64,000 nt of DNA from contig CAZCOG010000038.1 in assembly GCA_964500445.1 (NCBI GenBank), positions 5,124 through 69,123 on the forward strand. The letters run 5' to 3'. Under the pieces are notes generated by a model. That model saw only the letters and a list, made by a program, of their open reading frames with translations, made no database searches and was not told the origin of the DNA. Source of the DNA: Persicitalea sp964500445. GTDB taxonomy: Bacteria > Bacteroidota > Bacteroidia > Cytophagales > Spirosomataceae. Shown one piece after another: positions 50,976-60,500 of the stretch; the first letter of the stretch is position 1, and each line of letters begins with the position of its first letter. The position numbers and the translations under genes were made by a program.

Positions 50976-51473
50976 ATGATAAAAAAATTCGCATTTTGGA
51001 TTCTTGGCCTAGGCATTCTTTACCTGCTTTTGCATAGGCTTACCTATGGGTACTTTCCCCCTGAGACCCCGGCTAAAATTTTTGCCCGATATCTAAAAGC
51101 ACCAATTCCCAGTTACTGGAATATCGTTTATTTCTATCATGACGAAGGAGGGGTGATGAGCACTCCCATACTTATGGCAATCGTAGATGTACCAAATCAA
51201 GATATCCAACTGGCGAAAGATTTACTAAACAGCGTAAAACCTTTTGCCAGTCTGACAAACCTTAAAAAGGACACTTGTTTTAGTAAAAGTGAATTTGCAA
51301 GAAACATCAAGCTATCAGGCTCGCTTTCTAGTAACTCAACAGGCTTTTTTGAATGCTATCTGGAAGAAAAGCCGAATAAAGTGGAGGGAGACAGTGCCAC
51401 CACCCGAATAGTAACCAGCAACACTGCCGTTCTTGATGTTGTAAACAAGCGGTTGATAATAGGAATGTTCTGA
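50976..51473 (+). CDS. Hypothetical membrane-anchored protein
   Basis: A 165-residue protein with one N-terminal membrane helix (FAFWILGLGILYLLLHRL) and a small outer domain. Its sequence includes APIPSYWNIVYFYHDEGGVM and DVVNKRLIIGMF at the C-terminus. No known family was recognised. The AT-rich composition differs from its neighbours, so it may be a recent addition. It starts 29 bases after rnc and may be co-transcribed with it. Confidence 0.6.
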   Translation: MIKKFAFWILGLGILYLLLHRLTYGYFPPETPAKIFARYLKAPIPSYWNIVYFYHDEGGVMSTPILMAIVDVPNQDIQLAKDLLNSVKPFASLTNLKKDTCFSKSEFARNIKLSGSLSSNSTGFFECYLEEKPNKVEGDSATTRIVTSNTAVLDVVNKRLIIGMF

Positions 51474-51525
51474 TGCACGATGATTGATTTGTAAAAGAAT
51501 AGCAGTAAAGATTCTTCTCTATTTC

Positions 51526-51570
51526 AAAGAGCAGGGTAGTCCCATTGTGGCAGCCCTGCTCTTTTGTTTT
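51526..51570 (+). terminator. Terminator in the gap before hsp20
   Basis: AAAGAGCAGGG (51526-51536) pairs with CCCTGCTCTTT (51554-51564), followed by TGTTTTT. It lies about 50 bases past the stop of the hypothetical gene. The rest of the 344-base gap (51474-51817) shows no gene; the promoter of the Hsp20 gene must lie in its last part. Confidence 0.75.
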
Positions 51571-51817
51571 TGCTTTGATGGCAAATTTCCCCAAAGTACC
51601 ACAAAAGGCGTGGCAACACTATCCGCTAGTACTCTGAAAAAAATTCACATTCTTTTGATGCCAAAATGGCTGACCAGCCTAAAAATAGGAGATTATCAAG
51701 CCAAAATGTCATTACCCCAAAGTTTTTCCTTATTGGTACAGATGTTGAAAATGGGTTTAGTACAAGTCAGAAATGACAGATACAAAACCAGACATTCACA
51801 TTAAAACAATTTAAGTT

Positions 51818-52342
51818 ATGAACGCTTTAATCAGAAACCGCAACAACGATTCTTATCAGTACCCCAGCCTGATCAACAGCTTTTTCAGCAAAGATCTGAT
51901 GGATGAGCTTTTCACGCCGACCTTCAACGGCACCGCTCCCGCCGTAAACGTAAGGGAAGACGAAGACGGCTACTACATCGAAGTGGCTGCTCCCGGCCTG
52001 AACAAGTCGGATTTCAAACTCAACCTTGATCACAACCGTCTTACTATCTCCGCCGAAAAACGCGAGGAGAACGACTTTGATAACTACGAAGATCAGGGCA
52101 ACAAAAATGAAAATGGTGAAGAACAGAAGGCAAATGGCGAAGCGCAGAAGCCAAGCCGTAAAAAAGGCAAATATACCCGCCGCGAGTTCAGCTACTCTTC
52201 ATTCCAGCGTACTTTCACACTTCCCAATACAGTTGATGGTGAGAAAATCAACGCAACCTACACAGATGGCGTGCTTAACGTGGATCTTCCCAAGCGCGAA
52301 GAAGCCAAAGTGAAACCCAGCCGCACCATCGAAATATCGTAA
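51818..52342 (+). CDS. Small heat-shock protein, Hsp20/alpha-crystallin family
   Basis: A 174-residue holdase chaperone. The alpha-crystallin domain begins at PAVNVREDEDGYYIEVAAPG and includes LNKSDFKLNLDHNRLTISAE, and ends with the family box GVLNVDLPKREE. Between the two halves stands an unusually long hydrophilic loop (about residues 88-122), rich in Asn, Glu and Lys. The short C-terminal tail is KPSRTIEIS, which contains the I-x-I motif needed for oligomers. It is followed by its own terminator and precedes the HtrA protease gene, a natural stress-protein neighbour. Confidence 0.93.
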   Translation: MNALIRNRNNDSYQYPSLINSFFSKDLMDELFTPTFNGTAPAVNVREDEDGYYIEVAAPGLNKSDFKLNLDHNRLTISAEKREENDFDNYEDQGNKNENGEEQKANGEAQKPSRKKGKYTRREFSYSSFQRTFTLPNTVDGEKINATYTDGVLNVDLPKREEAKVKPSRTIEIS

Positions 52343-52359
52343 TTGGGAATGGCTGAGGA

Positions 52360-52400
52360 CGAAGGCGATTCTAACTTTTTTGAATCGCCTTCGTTTTGTA
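52360..52400 (+). terminator. Terminator of hsp20
   Basis: CGAAGGCGATTC (52360-52371) pairs perfectly with GAATCGCCTTCG (52382-52393), loop of 10 bases, followed by TTTTGTATTTTT. It begins 18 bases past the Hsp20 stop. Confidence 0.85.
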
Positions 52401-52555
52401 TTTTTAGACACAGGACTTTCGTTCGTAATGCAGCGGTATGATTCTTTTGCTCACCTGATTACCTTTGTTAAAATTCGTTAAATTACCCAATTGCGGGAAT
52501 GAAAGCCGCTAAATGGAACGTTTCAACCTTACACATATAAACCTCGATACGCAGT

Positions 52556-54085
52556 ATGAAAACTAATTGGAAAGCAATTGTATTGGTGGGTTTGCTCTCG
52601 AGCGCCACCACTATCGCTGGCTTCAAGTTGCTGGATGACGGCAATGGTCGCGATGTTATTTTTAAAGAAGCACCCGCCGAAACACTGGCGAAGTTTACTT
52701 CAACCGGCTTACCCGCTGGTACTCCGGGCGATTTTACTTATGCAGCCGAAACAGCTACACCAGCTGTAGTACACATTAAGTCAACGATCACGCGTCAGGC
52801 GCGCGACGTCAATGCTCAGATTCCCGAAATGTTCCGCGAATTCTTCGGAGATAGGGGCATGGGACGGCAGGCACCGCAGCGCGGACAGGCCAGCGGCTCG
52901 GGTGTTATCATCAGCACTGATGGCTACATCGTGACGAACAACCACGTGGTGGAAGGCTCGGAAGAGCTGGAAGTAACGCTGAACAATCAGCGAAAAGTAA
53001 GTGCTAAGGTAATAGGCACTGACCCTTCGACGGATATTGCTGTAATTAAAATTGAAGAAAATGACCTGCCCGCCATCGTGTTCGGCAACTCTGACGCTGC
53101 CAAAGTGGGCGAATGGGTAGTTGCCGTCGGTAACCCTTTCGATCTGGAATCAACCGTTACTGCGGGTATCGTGAGCGCCAAAGGGCGGGGCTTGGGTATT
53201 ATCAATCAGGAATTTGCCAGAAAATATGGCAACGACCCTAATGGCTACGAAGGTGATTCGCCCCTGGAATCATTTATCCAAACGGATGCAGTAGTGAACC
53301 CCGGCAACAGCGGCGGTGCATTGGTGAACCTGAAAGGAGAACTGATCGGTATCAACACCGCCATTGCCAGCCCCACAGGCAGCTTTGCCGGGTATGCTTT
53401 TGCAGTACCTTCGGCCATCGTAAAGAAAGTATCGGGTGATATTATCAAATATGGTAATGTACAGCGCGGCTACCTGGGTATAGTTCTGGAAGACCTGGAC
53501 AGTCGTAAAGCCGATGAACTGGGTGTGAAAGTAAGCGAGGGTGTGTATGTAAGGGATTTCTCGGATGGTAGTGCCGGTGCCGCTGCTGGTATCAAGCAAG
53601 GCGACGTAGTTGTGAAGGTGGATGGTTCCACTATCAATACAATTCCTCAACTGCAACAATCGATTGGTTTGCACCGCCCTGGAGATAAGGTAGTTGTCAC
53701 CGTGAACCGCGACGGCAAAGAGAAAGATTTCAATGTAACCCTGCGTAACCGTACGGGTGGATCGGAAATAGTGAAAAAGAGCGAAAGTGCTGTGGCTATG
53801 AATGCCCTGGGTGCGCAATTCGACAACCTCACTACTCCTGAAAAGCAGCGTCTGTCGCGCTACAAAATCGACGGCGGTGTGAAAATAATGGACATTCAGG
53901 GTGGTAAACTATCACGCGCCGGTGTAAGCGAAGGCTTTATCATCACAAAGGTGAATGGCAAGCAGGTACGTTCGGTGAATGAACTGAAAAGTGCTCTGGC
54001 CGATAAGTCTGGCGCAATGGTGCAGTTTGAAGGCGTTTACGCCGACGCTCCCGCCGATGTCTATACCTTCGGTTTCAGAATGTAA
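52556..54085 (+). CDS. HtrA/DegP-type periplasmic serine protease
   Basis: A 509-residue protease/chaperone of the Do family, which degrades misfolded envelope proteins. An N-terminal signal or anchor (AIVLVGLLSSATTIAGF) is followed by the trypsin-like domain with catalytic His130 (in VTNNHVVEG), Asp160 (in DPSTDIAVIK) and Ser252 (in VNPGNSGGAL). Two PDZ domains follow, the first at about 305-395 (RGYLGIVLEDLDS, then GAAAGIKQGDVVVKVDG), the second at about 425-509 (GVSEGFIITKVNGKQV). A TACCTTTG at 52460-52467 matches the -7 promoter element. A terminator follows the gene. Confidence 0.95.
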   Translation: MKTNWKAIVLVGLLSSATTIAGFKLLDDGNGRDVIFKEAPAETLAKFTSTGLPAGTPGDFTYAAETATPAVVHIKSTITRQARDVNAQIPEMFREFFGDRGMGRQAPQRGQASGSGVIISTDGYIVTNNHVVEGSEELEVTLNNQRKVSAKVIGTDPSTDIAVIKIEENDLPAIVFGNSDAAKVGEWVVAVGNPFDLESTVTAGIVSAKGRGLGIINQEFARKYGNDPNGYEGDSPLESFIQTDAVVNPGNSGGALVNLKGELIGINTAIASPTGSFAGYAFAVPSAIVKKVSGDIIKYGNVQRGYLGIVLEDLDSRKADELGVKVSEGVYVRDFSDGSAGAAAGIKQGDVVVKVDGSTINTIPQLQQSIGLHRPGDKVVVTVNRDGKEKDFNVTLRNRTGGSEIVKKSESAVAMNALGAQFDNLTTPEKQRLSRYKIDGGVKIMDIQGGKLSRAGVSEGFIITKVNGKQVRSVNELKSALADKSGAMVQFEGVYADAPADVYTFGFRM

Positions 54086-54127
54086 TTAATCAGAGAAAAT
54101 TGACATTGGATTCTTGTCAATTATTCA

Positions 54128-54173
54128 AAAGCCAAAAGGCCCGAGCGAAACTTCGTTCGGGCCTTTTGGCTTT
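54128..54173. terminator. Bidirectional terminator between htrA and pbpC
   Basis: A perfect 17-bp stem, AAAGCCAAAAGGCCCGA (54128-54144) with TCGGGCCTTTTGGCTTT (54157-54173). It lies between the convergent HtrA and PBP1C genes; each direction has a T-rich side, so it can serve both. Confidence 0.88.
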
Positions 54174-54185
54174 CTTACTTGTACA

Positions 54186-56552
54186 CTACAACCGCTTCAC
54201 CTCAATCCAAATATCCGTATTCCGTCCTTTATCATCACTGCACGAGATCTTGACGCGGCCGGGCGGCGGACTCATGAAGACTGCTTCGGTGGGGCCACTT
54301 TTCTGATATAGTTTGTCGTTGACATACCAAAAAATTTCCTCCACATTATTGGCCGCCTGGCAACTCAGTAGCAACTGCTGCGGTTCGCCGGTCTGAAGGT
54401 AGTATTCGCTACCCTGGTTGGGACTCACGATTAGCGGAGCGCCGTCGCGGAAGACCCGCTCGCAGGCGGGATTGTGCGGCGGCTCTTTTTCGTAGGGTAG
54501 TTTTTTTGATTCGTAATAAGCAATCAACTCGGGAGCAAGATTAGGGAACGAACGCCGAATGTACCCGGGGCCATGCTGGTCTTCGCCTGGCAGGCAATAC
54601 GGGCAGTATGAAATCTTCCCCGCCACGTCCGTAAATACCCATTTCCGGTGCGTGCAGCGATGGTAGGGCGACACGCCCATCAGATGATAATCGACAATTT
54701 TGTTAGTACAAAAATCGACCGGAATGTCGCCGCTTACCGCGCAAACCTGCCGTACCGCCACCGGATCGGGAGCACGGAACCAGCCTTTGGGCGAATTGTA
54801 GTCGAGGCTGTTGAAAATGGAAAACAGCAAAGGTGTAGCCGTTTCGGCCCCACTCAGTTCGGGAACGCCCTGACCCGAAAAATTCCCCACCCACACGCCT
54901 ACCGTATATCGCTTGTTGTACCCCACACTCCACGCGTCGCGGCGTCCGTAGGAAGTACCCGTTTTCCAGGCGATACGTGGCAAGTGATAGGTATTGTCGA
55001 AATTTGTGGGCAGATCGGGGCGGGTAACCTGAGTCAGGACGTTGGTAATCAGGAAAGCTGCACCGGGCGAAATAATTTCGCTACCCGTTGTCTTATCTTT
55101 TTTGGGTAGTTCTATGGGCGAACCAAAATTCAGCGGGCGTACTTTTCCTTCCCGGGCAAAGGCTGAGAAAAGCCTTGTAAGTTCTTCTAGTGTCACGCCA
55201 CATCCGCCCAGAATCAATGAAAGGCCCAGATCCTTCGACTGTTTGCTTACCGTCTGGAAGCCCGCCTTCTTCAGTTGTTCCACCAGCACGGGGGTGCTTA
55301 CATCCTTCAAAACTTTCACCGCCGGGACATTGAGCGAATTCGCCAGCGCAAACTCTACCGTCACCGGGCCGTTGAATCGCTGATCGAAATTTTCCGGTTC
55401 GTACCCCCCAAAGTTGGTCGGCACGTCGTTAAGTACCGTTTTAGGCGTCAGCAGCCCTTTGTCGAAAGCCGTGGCATAAAGCAGCGGTTTCAAAGTACTA
55501 CCCGGCGAGCGCACCGCCCGAATGCCATCCACCTGTCCGCCATCGTAGGAGTTGGCAAAATCAGCCGAGCCGACGTAAGCTTCCACGGCCCCGGTTTCGT
55601 TATTGACTACCAACACCGCTGCGTTATGAATATTTTTACTCCGCAGACGATTCACGTAGTTCTTCACCAACTCCTCCGCCTGTCGCTGTTTCTGTAGGCG
55701 GATAGCCGTATAAATTGTCGGTTCATCAGGAAACTCGCTTTTCAGCCGCAGGGCCAGGTGAGGAATTTCGCGCGGAGCGGAGCGGCGTTTAACGTCCAGC
55801 GGCTCGCGCAGGGCGTCCTGAATGATGTTTGCTTCAAATAAGTTTTCGGATTCGAAGCGACGCAACCATCCATTACGGGCCGCCAGCAAATTACCCTGCC
55901 GCCTGTCGGGCCGCAAACTCGACGGACGGTTGGGGACAATAGCCAGTGCGGTTATTTCGGCCAGGCTCAACAGCTTAGGAGGCTTGCCAAAGTACAGCAG
56001 CGAAGCCGCCTTGATTCCTTCAATATTACCTCCATAAGGCACGAGGTTAAGGTACAGTTGCAGGATTTCAGTTTTGGAATAATGCAGCTCCAACTGAACG
56101 GCGCGTAGTATCTCCACAAACTTACTTCCATAGGTTCGCTCACGTGGTCGGAGCAACCTCACGACCTGCATCGTGATGGTGGAGGCACCGGAAGTACGGC
56201 GGCCCGTCAACAAGTTCCGCAGGGCAGCCCGTCCCAACGCCAGTGGATTGACGCCAGGGTGCCAGACAAAAAAACGATCTTCCTTATAAATGAGTGTTTT
56301 GCGCAACAGGGGCGTAATTTCGGCTACTTCCGTTTGCAGGCGCCATTTATCATCCTTACTCAAAAACGCGTGTAGCACAGTTCCGTCAGCGGCCAGGATT
56401 TGGGTAGAGTAAGGTACTTGGGGCTGGAAAGGAAAGAGCGCGTCCAGTCCCAGACCCACTACTATGAAAAGCAGAATCGCTCGCAACCAGCGGGAGCGGC
56501 TGAGTACTTTCAGATTAGGTAAAATGTATTTTCGCAAAGTTTGTGACCACAT
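54186..56552 (-). CDS. pbpC: Penicillin-binding protein 1C
   Basis: A 788-residue bifunctional or glycosyltransferase-type class A PBP. One N-terminal membrane helix (WLRAILLFIVVGLGLDALF) is followed by the glycosyltransferase GT51 domain (EDRFFVWHPGVNPLALGRAA with the catalytic Glu in KEDRFF; then TITMQVVRLL). The transpeptidase domain has SPGSTLKPLLY (active-site Ser-x-x-Lys), the SxN-like SLN and KTGTS in AWKTGTSYGRRDAWSVG. A BiPBP_C-type C-terminal domain closes the protein. PBP1C is usually found next to an alpha-2-macroglobulin gene; none is adjacent here. It makes or repairs peptidoglycan. Confidence 0.93.
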   Translation of the reverse strand: MWSQTLRKYILPNLKVLSRSRWLRAILLFIVVGLGLDALFPFQPQVPYSTQILAADGTVLHAFLSKDDKWRLQTEVAEITPLLRKTLIYKEDRFFVWHPGVNPLALGRAALRNLLTGRRTSGASTITMQVVRLLRPRERTYGSKFVEILRAVQLELHYSKTEILQLYLNLVPYGGNIEGIKAASLLYFGKPPKLLSLAEITALAIVPNRPSSLRPDRRQGNLLAARNGWLRRFESENLFEANIIQDALREPLDVKRRSAPREIPHLALRLKSEFPDEPTIYTAIRLQKQRQAEELVKNYVNRLRSKNIHNAAVLVVNNETGAVEAYVGSADFANSYDGGQVDGIRAVRSPGSTLKPLLYATAFDKGLLTPKTVLNDVPTNFGGYEPENFDQRFNGPVTVEFALANSLNVPAVKVLKDVSTPVLVEQLKKAGFQTVSKQSKDLGLSLILGGCGVTLEELTRLFSAFAREGKVRPLNFGSPIELPKKDKTTGSEIISPGAAFLITNVLTQVTRPDLPTNFDNTYHLPRIAWKTGTSYGRRDAWSVGYNKRYTVGVWVGNFSGQGVPELSGAETATPLLFSIFNSLDYNSPKGWFRAPDPVAVRQVCAVSGDIPVDFCTNKIVDYHLMGVSPYHRCTHRKWVFTDVAGKISYCPYCLPGEDQHGPGYIRRSFPNLAPELIAYYESKKLPYEKEPPHNPACERVFRDGAPLIVSPNQGSEYYLQTGEPQQLLLSCQAANNVEEIFWYVNDKLYQKSGPTEAVFMSPPPGRVKISCSDDKGRNTDIWIEVKRL

Positions 56553-56928
56553 AGAAGTGGATAATACACACGTTTTCTGGATCAGTAGGCAAATTACTAT
56601 TCCCCCAACTATTCCACATGATATTGGTGGGTATTAGGTTGAGGAAAAGATACCAGGTACTGAAAAGTAGGTCGATGTCCCTGCGTCTTTAAGGTTGGCC
56701 CGCCACATGTCAGAGCTAAAAAAAGCATAAGTCCGAAAAATCGGCCCGATCGGGTGACAAGAATTACCTGGCCTCGGAATAGTACTTTTTGAATTTTCAT
56801 TGAATTTCAGAAAATTACTCAGTTCGGAAAGAAAAATCTTGCGGTTGAGAGCAGTAGCGTGTATCCAAAGATACTTTTTTCTTTTCTTGCGCTCGTATGC
56901 TCATTCAGTGTTTCCAAAAGTACCTCGT

Positions 56929-57399
56929 ATGACCAATAAAGCCCTGATCGAAAAATTTTACGAATCATTTGCCCGGGCTGATGCCGAAGGAATGGTGAGT
57001 TGTTATGCTCCTGATGTAGTTTTCACCGATCCGGCCTTTGGAGAGTTGCGCAGGGATGATGCCAGAAATATGTGGCGGATGCTGATCAAAAACAGCAAGG
57101 GTAATCTGGCGGTGTCCGTAGATAATATTGAGGTCAATGAAACAACCGGCTCCGCCCACTGGGTGGCCGATTACGTATTCAGCCAGACCGGGAGAAAAGT
57201 CCGCAACAATGTAACGGCCCGTTTTGAATTCAATAATGGCTTGATCGTCCGGCATACCGATCATTTTGATTTTTGGAAGTGGACGCGGCAAGCTCTGGGG
57301 TTGCCGGGCTACTTGCTGGGATGGACGCCGTTCATGCAAAATAAGATTCAGCAGCGGGCTCGTCGGCAGTTGGAAAAGTATGCATCAAACAAGACCTAA
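56929..57399 (+). CDS. NTF2-like (SnoaL-type) small protein
   Basis: A 156-residue protein of the NTF2-like superfamily, a cone-shaped fold used by small isomerases and ligand-binding proteins. It starts with the typical pattern ALIEKFYESFARADAEGM followed by VSCYAPDVVFTDPAFGEL, and has the core strand ARFEFNNGLIVRHTDHFDFW. No catalytic role is evident, and the family is diverse. Reading extends upstream to 56800, but the ATG at 56929 fits the family. It is convergent with the large trehalose synthase gene. Confidence 0.85.
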   Translation: MTNKALIEKFYESFARADAEGMVSCYAPDVVFTDPAFGELRRDDARNMWRMLIKNSKGNLAVSVDNIEVNETTGSAHWVADYVFSQTGRKVRNNVTARFEFNNGLIVRHTDHFDFWKWTRQALGLPGYLLGWTPFMQNKIQQRARRQLEKYASNKT

Positions 57400-57448
57400 G
57401 TACTTTTAACTTTCGCTCTTGAATTTGCTGAAGTTGTCGAAGACGGAT

Positions 57449-57494
57449 ATTTCATACAGAGTAGCCTCTTGAAGCAAGGTACTCTGTATGAAAT
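57449..57494. terminator. Perfect 15-bp inverted repeat between convergent genes
   Basis: ATTTCATACAGAGTA (57449-57463) and TACTCTGTATGAAAT (57480-57494) are exact reverse complements with a 16-base loop. It lies between the stops of the NTF2-like and the trehalose synthase genes. It probably terminates both, although the T-runs are short. Confidence 0.65.
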
Positions 57495-57522
57495 AAAGAA
57501 ATAGAAAAATCAACCGCTTTTT

Positions 57523-60500
57523 TTACTTTTTTGGTCCGACAGCTGTTTCCAATATCATTTCAATCATCCGCAAGGGTACCGTTGCCCATTCGGGTCTTTC
57601 GTACAGTTCGTGATTAAGTTCGAAGACTGCCTTCTCCAGGAGGTAAGTCTGCAAAAGTACGTGCAGGTCTTTCTCATTATCAGGGATAAAATCGCTGCCT
57701 TTTACCGTGCTAAGGTAAGCATCCAGGAAAACACCCGATGTGGCCTGTATCCAGCGATCAGTGGGAGGCGTCAGCCGCTCGATGTCGTCCCCGCGGACCT
57801 GATCATTGAAAAGCAGACTGGCGTAGGCGGCATAGTATAGCGACAAAAGCATGTCGGCCACATCGCGTAGGGGCGATCGACGGAGGCGTCGTTCGCTGTA
57901 ACTCCGGTAGGGGTTTCCACCAAACTCACAGATCGCCAGATCGTTGCCCGTAAAAAGTACCTTGTCCAATGTGTAGTCACCATGGATGCGAATTTTGACT
58001 GCATCGATCTTTTTGTCATAGATCTTTTTGAGCAAAGCCAGAATTTCGTTCTTACGGGCCGCAATTTTCTTAGCTTCTGGTTGAACTTCTTTCGGTAGTT
58101 TGTTCAGTTTGCTCTCCTGATTCTGAAAAGTTTCGCGCACCAGCGACTGCAAACCCGAATAAAGGGAGCGCTGATAATGGAGCGAAAATCCCTCTGATCC
58201 GAAATCAGGCGCATCAGCCGCCGCCAGGGCCAGGTGCAACTCGCCCAGCCGCTCGCCCAGCAAACGGGTGGGCACGACCACTGTGCCGCCGAACAGGTCG
58301 CGGAAATCATCGGGAATATTTTCATGAGCCACGGGGGCAACTATGGCCTGACTTTTCAGCGGCATAGGCCAGTTGTCGTGCTCCAGCGACAGCACTCGCT
58401 CGTAATAGTTGTTGACACGCTCGCGCATGAATTTCCACATGCTCACATTTCCTTCGGGGGCTTCCTGCAGAATTCCCAATGTATAAGTATCCCGGCCGAT
58501 TTTCCAGTCCATTCCACCCGCGTAAGGCAGCATCTGGGCAAACTTGCTTTTCTCGGTCAGCAACCGGGTGATTTCAGCATCGGGTTGAGGAGTTTTCTCA
58601 ACCCGGCGGTACAGCTTGAGCGCATATTCCTCATTGTAAGAGATAATGGTCTCATGATAAGTGCCGTGCATCTTTATTTTCATTTCCTCCGGTTCGGGCA
58701 GAGCGGTGGCGTTGTAAGTCGAAAAATTCAGGCTACCGCCTTTCAACTTCATAGGTACTTTTTTCAAAAAATGCCGGAGTAATTGCCTTTGCATACCCAG
58801 AGTATAGTAGGCGTCTACGAGCAGTCCGTCCTCGTTGCCAACACTGAGCTGGGCAATCACGGCAGGCGGGCAGTTTTCAGAAATCCGGTTCTGAACTTCG
58901 TCGGTTACGAATGCTACGGGTAGTTGGTAGTGTTCGGGCAAACCGCTTTCGTACTGTACCTCCAGCAACAGCAGATAAGCTTTGTGTTCGCCTAAGTCCA
59001 ACTCCGCCGACTCGGTAATTTCGGTACTGATGACCGTTCGCTCTTTGCCGATAAACCAACCCGTACTGTGCAGATATTGAGGAAGAATCTGACTTTCCAG
59101 GATTTTAACGGAATCCTTTTCTAATAGCTCAGACCAATCCGTCAGTTCAAATGACGGTCTGGGTTGTTGGCTATCCGACTCAGGATGGGCTTTTTCCAAC
59201 AAAAACCACTGGTAGCCATGCGAGCCGAGCGTAAAGAAATAGGGATCTTCTTCCCTGATTACAGGAAAGCGGTTTTTGCTAAAAACATCGACGGGCAGGT
59301 ACCCTTTGTAAGCCGATAAATCCAGCTCGGCGGGCTGCGTGTAGCGCGACAGATTCACCAGCACCAGGATTGTCTCGTCTTCGTAGCTGCGGGTGAAGGC
59401 CAGGATTTTGGGATTACTTACCCATACAAACTCCATATCGCCCCGGCTGAAAGCTTTAAATTTCTTCCGCATGGTAATCATCCGCTTCATGAACCACAGC
59501 AGCGAAGAAGTATTGCGCCGTTGCGTCTCGACGTTTACGGCCTCATAATGGTACTCCGGGTCGAGGATCACGGGCAGGTACAGCTTATGCGGATTAGTTT
59601 CGGAGAAACCCGCGTTCCGATCGGGCGACCACTGCATGGGTGTGCGTACACCGTCGCGATCACCGAGGTAGAAATTATCGCCCATGCCGATCTCGTCGCC
59701 ATAATAAATCACGGGAGTACCATTGAGCGAGAACAGCAGACAGTTCATCAGCTCGATCTTGCGCCGGTTGTTGTCAAGCAGAGGTGCCAGGCGGTGCCGG
59801 ATGCCGAGATTGATCCGCGCTTTGGGGTCCTTGGCGTAAGACTTATACATGTAGTCACGCTCTTCGTCGGTGACCATTTCCAGGGTCAGCTCATCGTGGT
59901 TGCGCAGAAACATAGCCCATTGACCAGTGGCCGGGATGTCGGGCGTCTGCTCAAAAATGTCGATGATCGGGTAGCGGTCTTCCATTTGCAGCGCCATGTA
60001 CATGCGCGGCATCACCGGAAAGTGGTAGTTCATGTGGCACTCGTCGCCTTCGCCCTCTCCAAAGTACGAGGCCGAATCTTCGGGCCACATATTGGCTTCG
60101 GCCAGCAGCGTCGTGCCGGGGTAGTGTTCGTCCACGTGCGCCCGGATTTTTTTCAGGAAATCGTGGGTTTCGGGCAAATTCTCTCCGTTAGTGCCTTCGC
60201 GCTCAAACAGATAGGGAACGGCATCGAGTCGAAAACCATTGACGCCCGTCTTACACCAGAAATCCAGAATCTTGAAAATTTCCTCCTGCACCAGCGGACT
60301 GTCGTAGTTGAGGTCGGGCTGGTGGTGAAAAAATCGGTGCCAGTAGTACTGCTGTGCTACCGGGTCCCAGGTCCAGTTGGACGTTTCGAAATCCTGGAAA
60401 ATAATCCGCACATCCTTATACTGACTCGAGTCGTCGGTCCAAACGTAGTACTCACGCTCGGGCGAGCCTTTTGGCGCCTTTCGCGCCCGCTGAAACCAGG

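Noticed and set aside
51484..51804. A 106-codon frame in the gap before hsp20
   Set aside because: It runs through the terminator hairpin and has no recognisable features.
56609..56800. A 63-codon minus-strand frame with a possible lipobox
   Set aside because: It is too short, has no clear mature domain and lies in the upstream region of two divergent genes.
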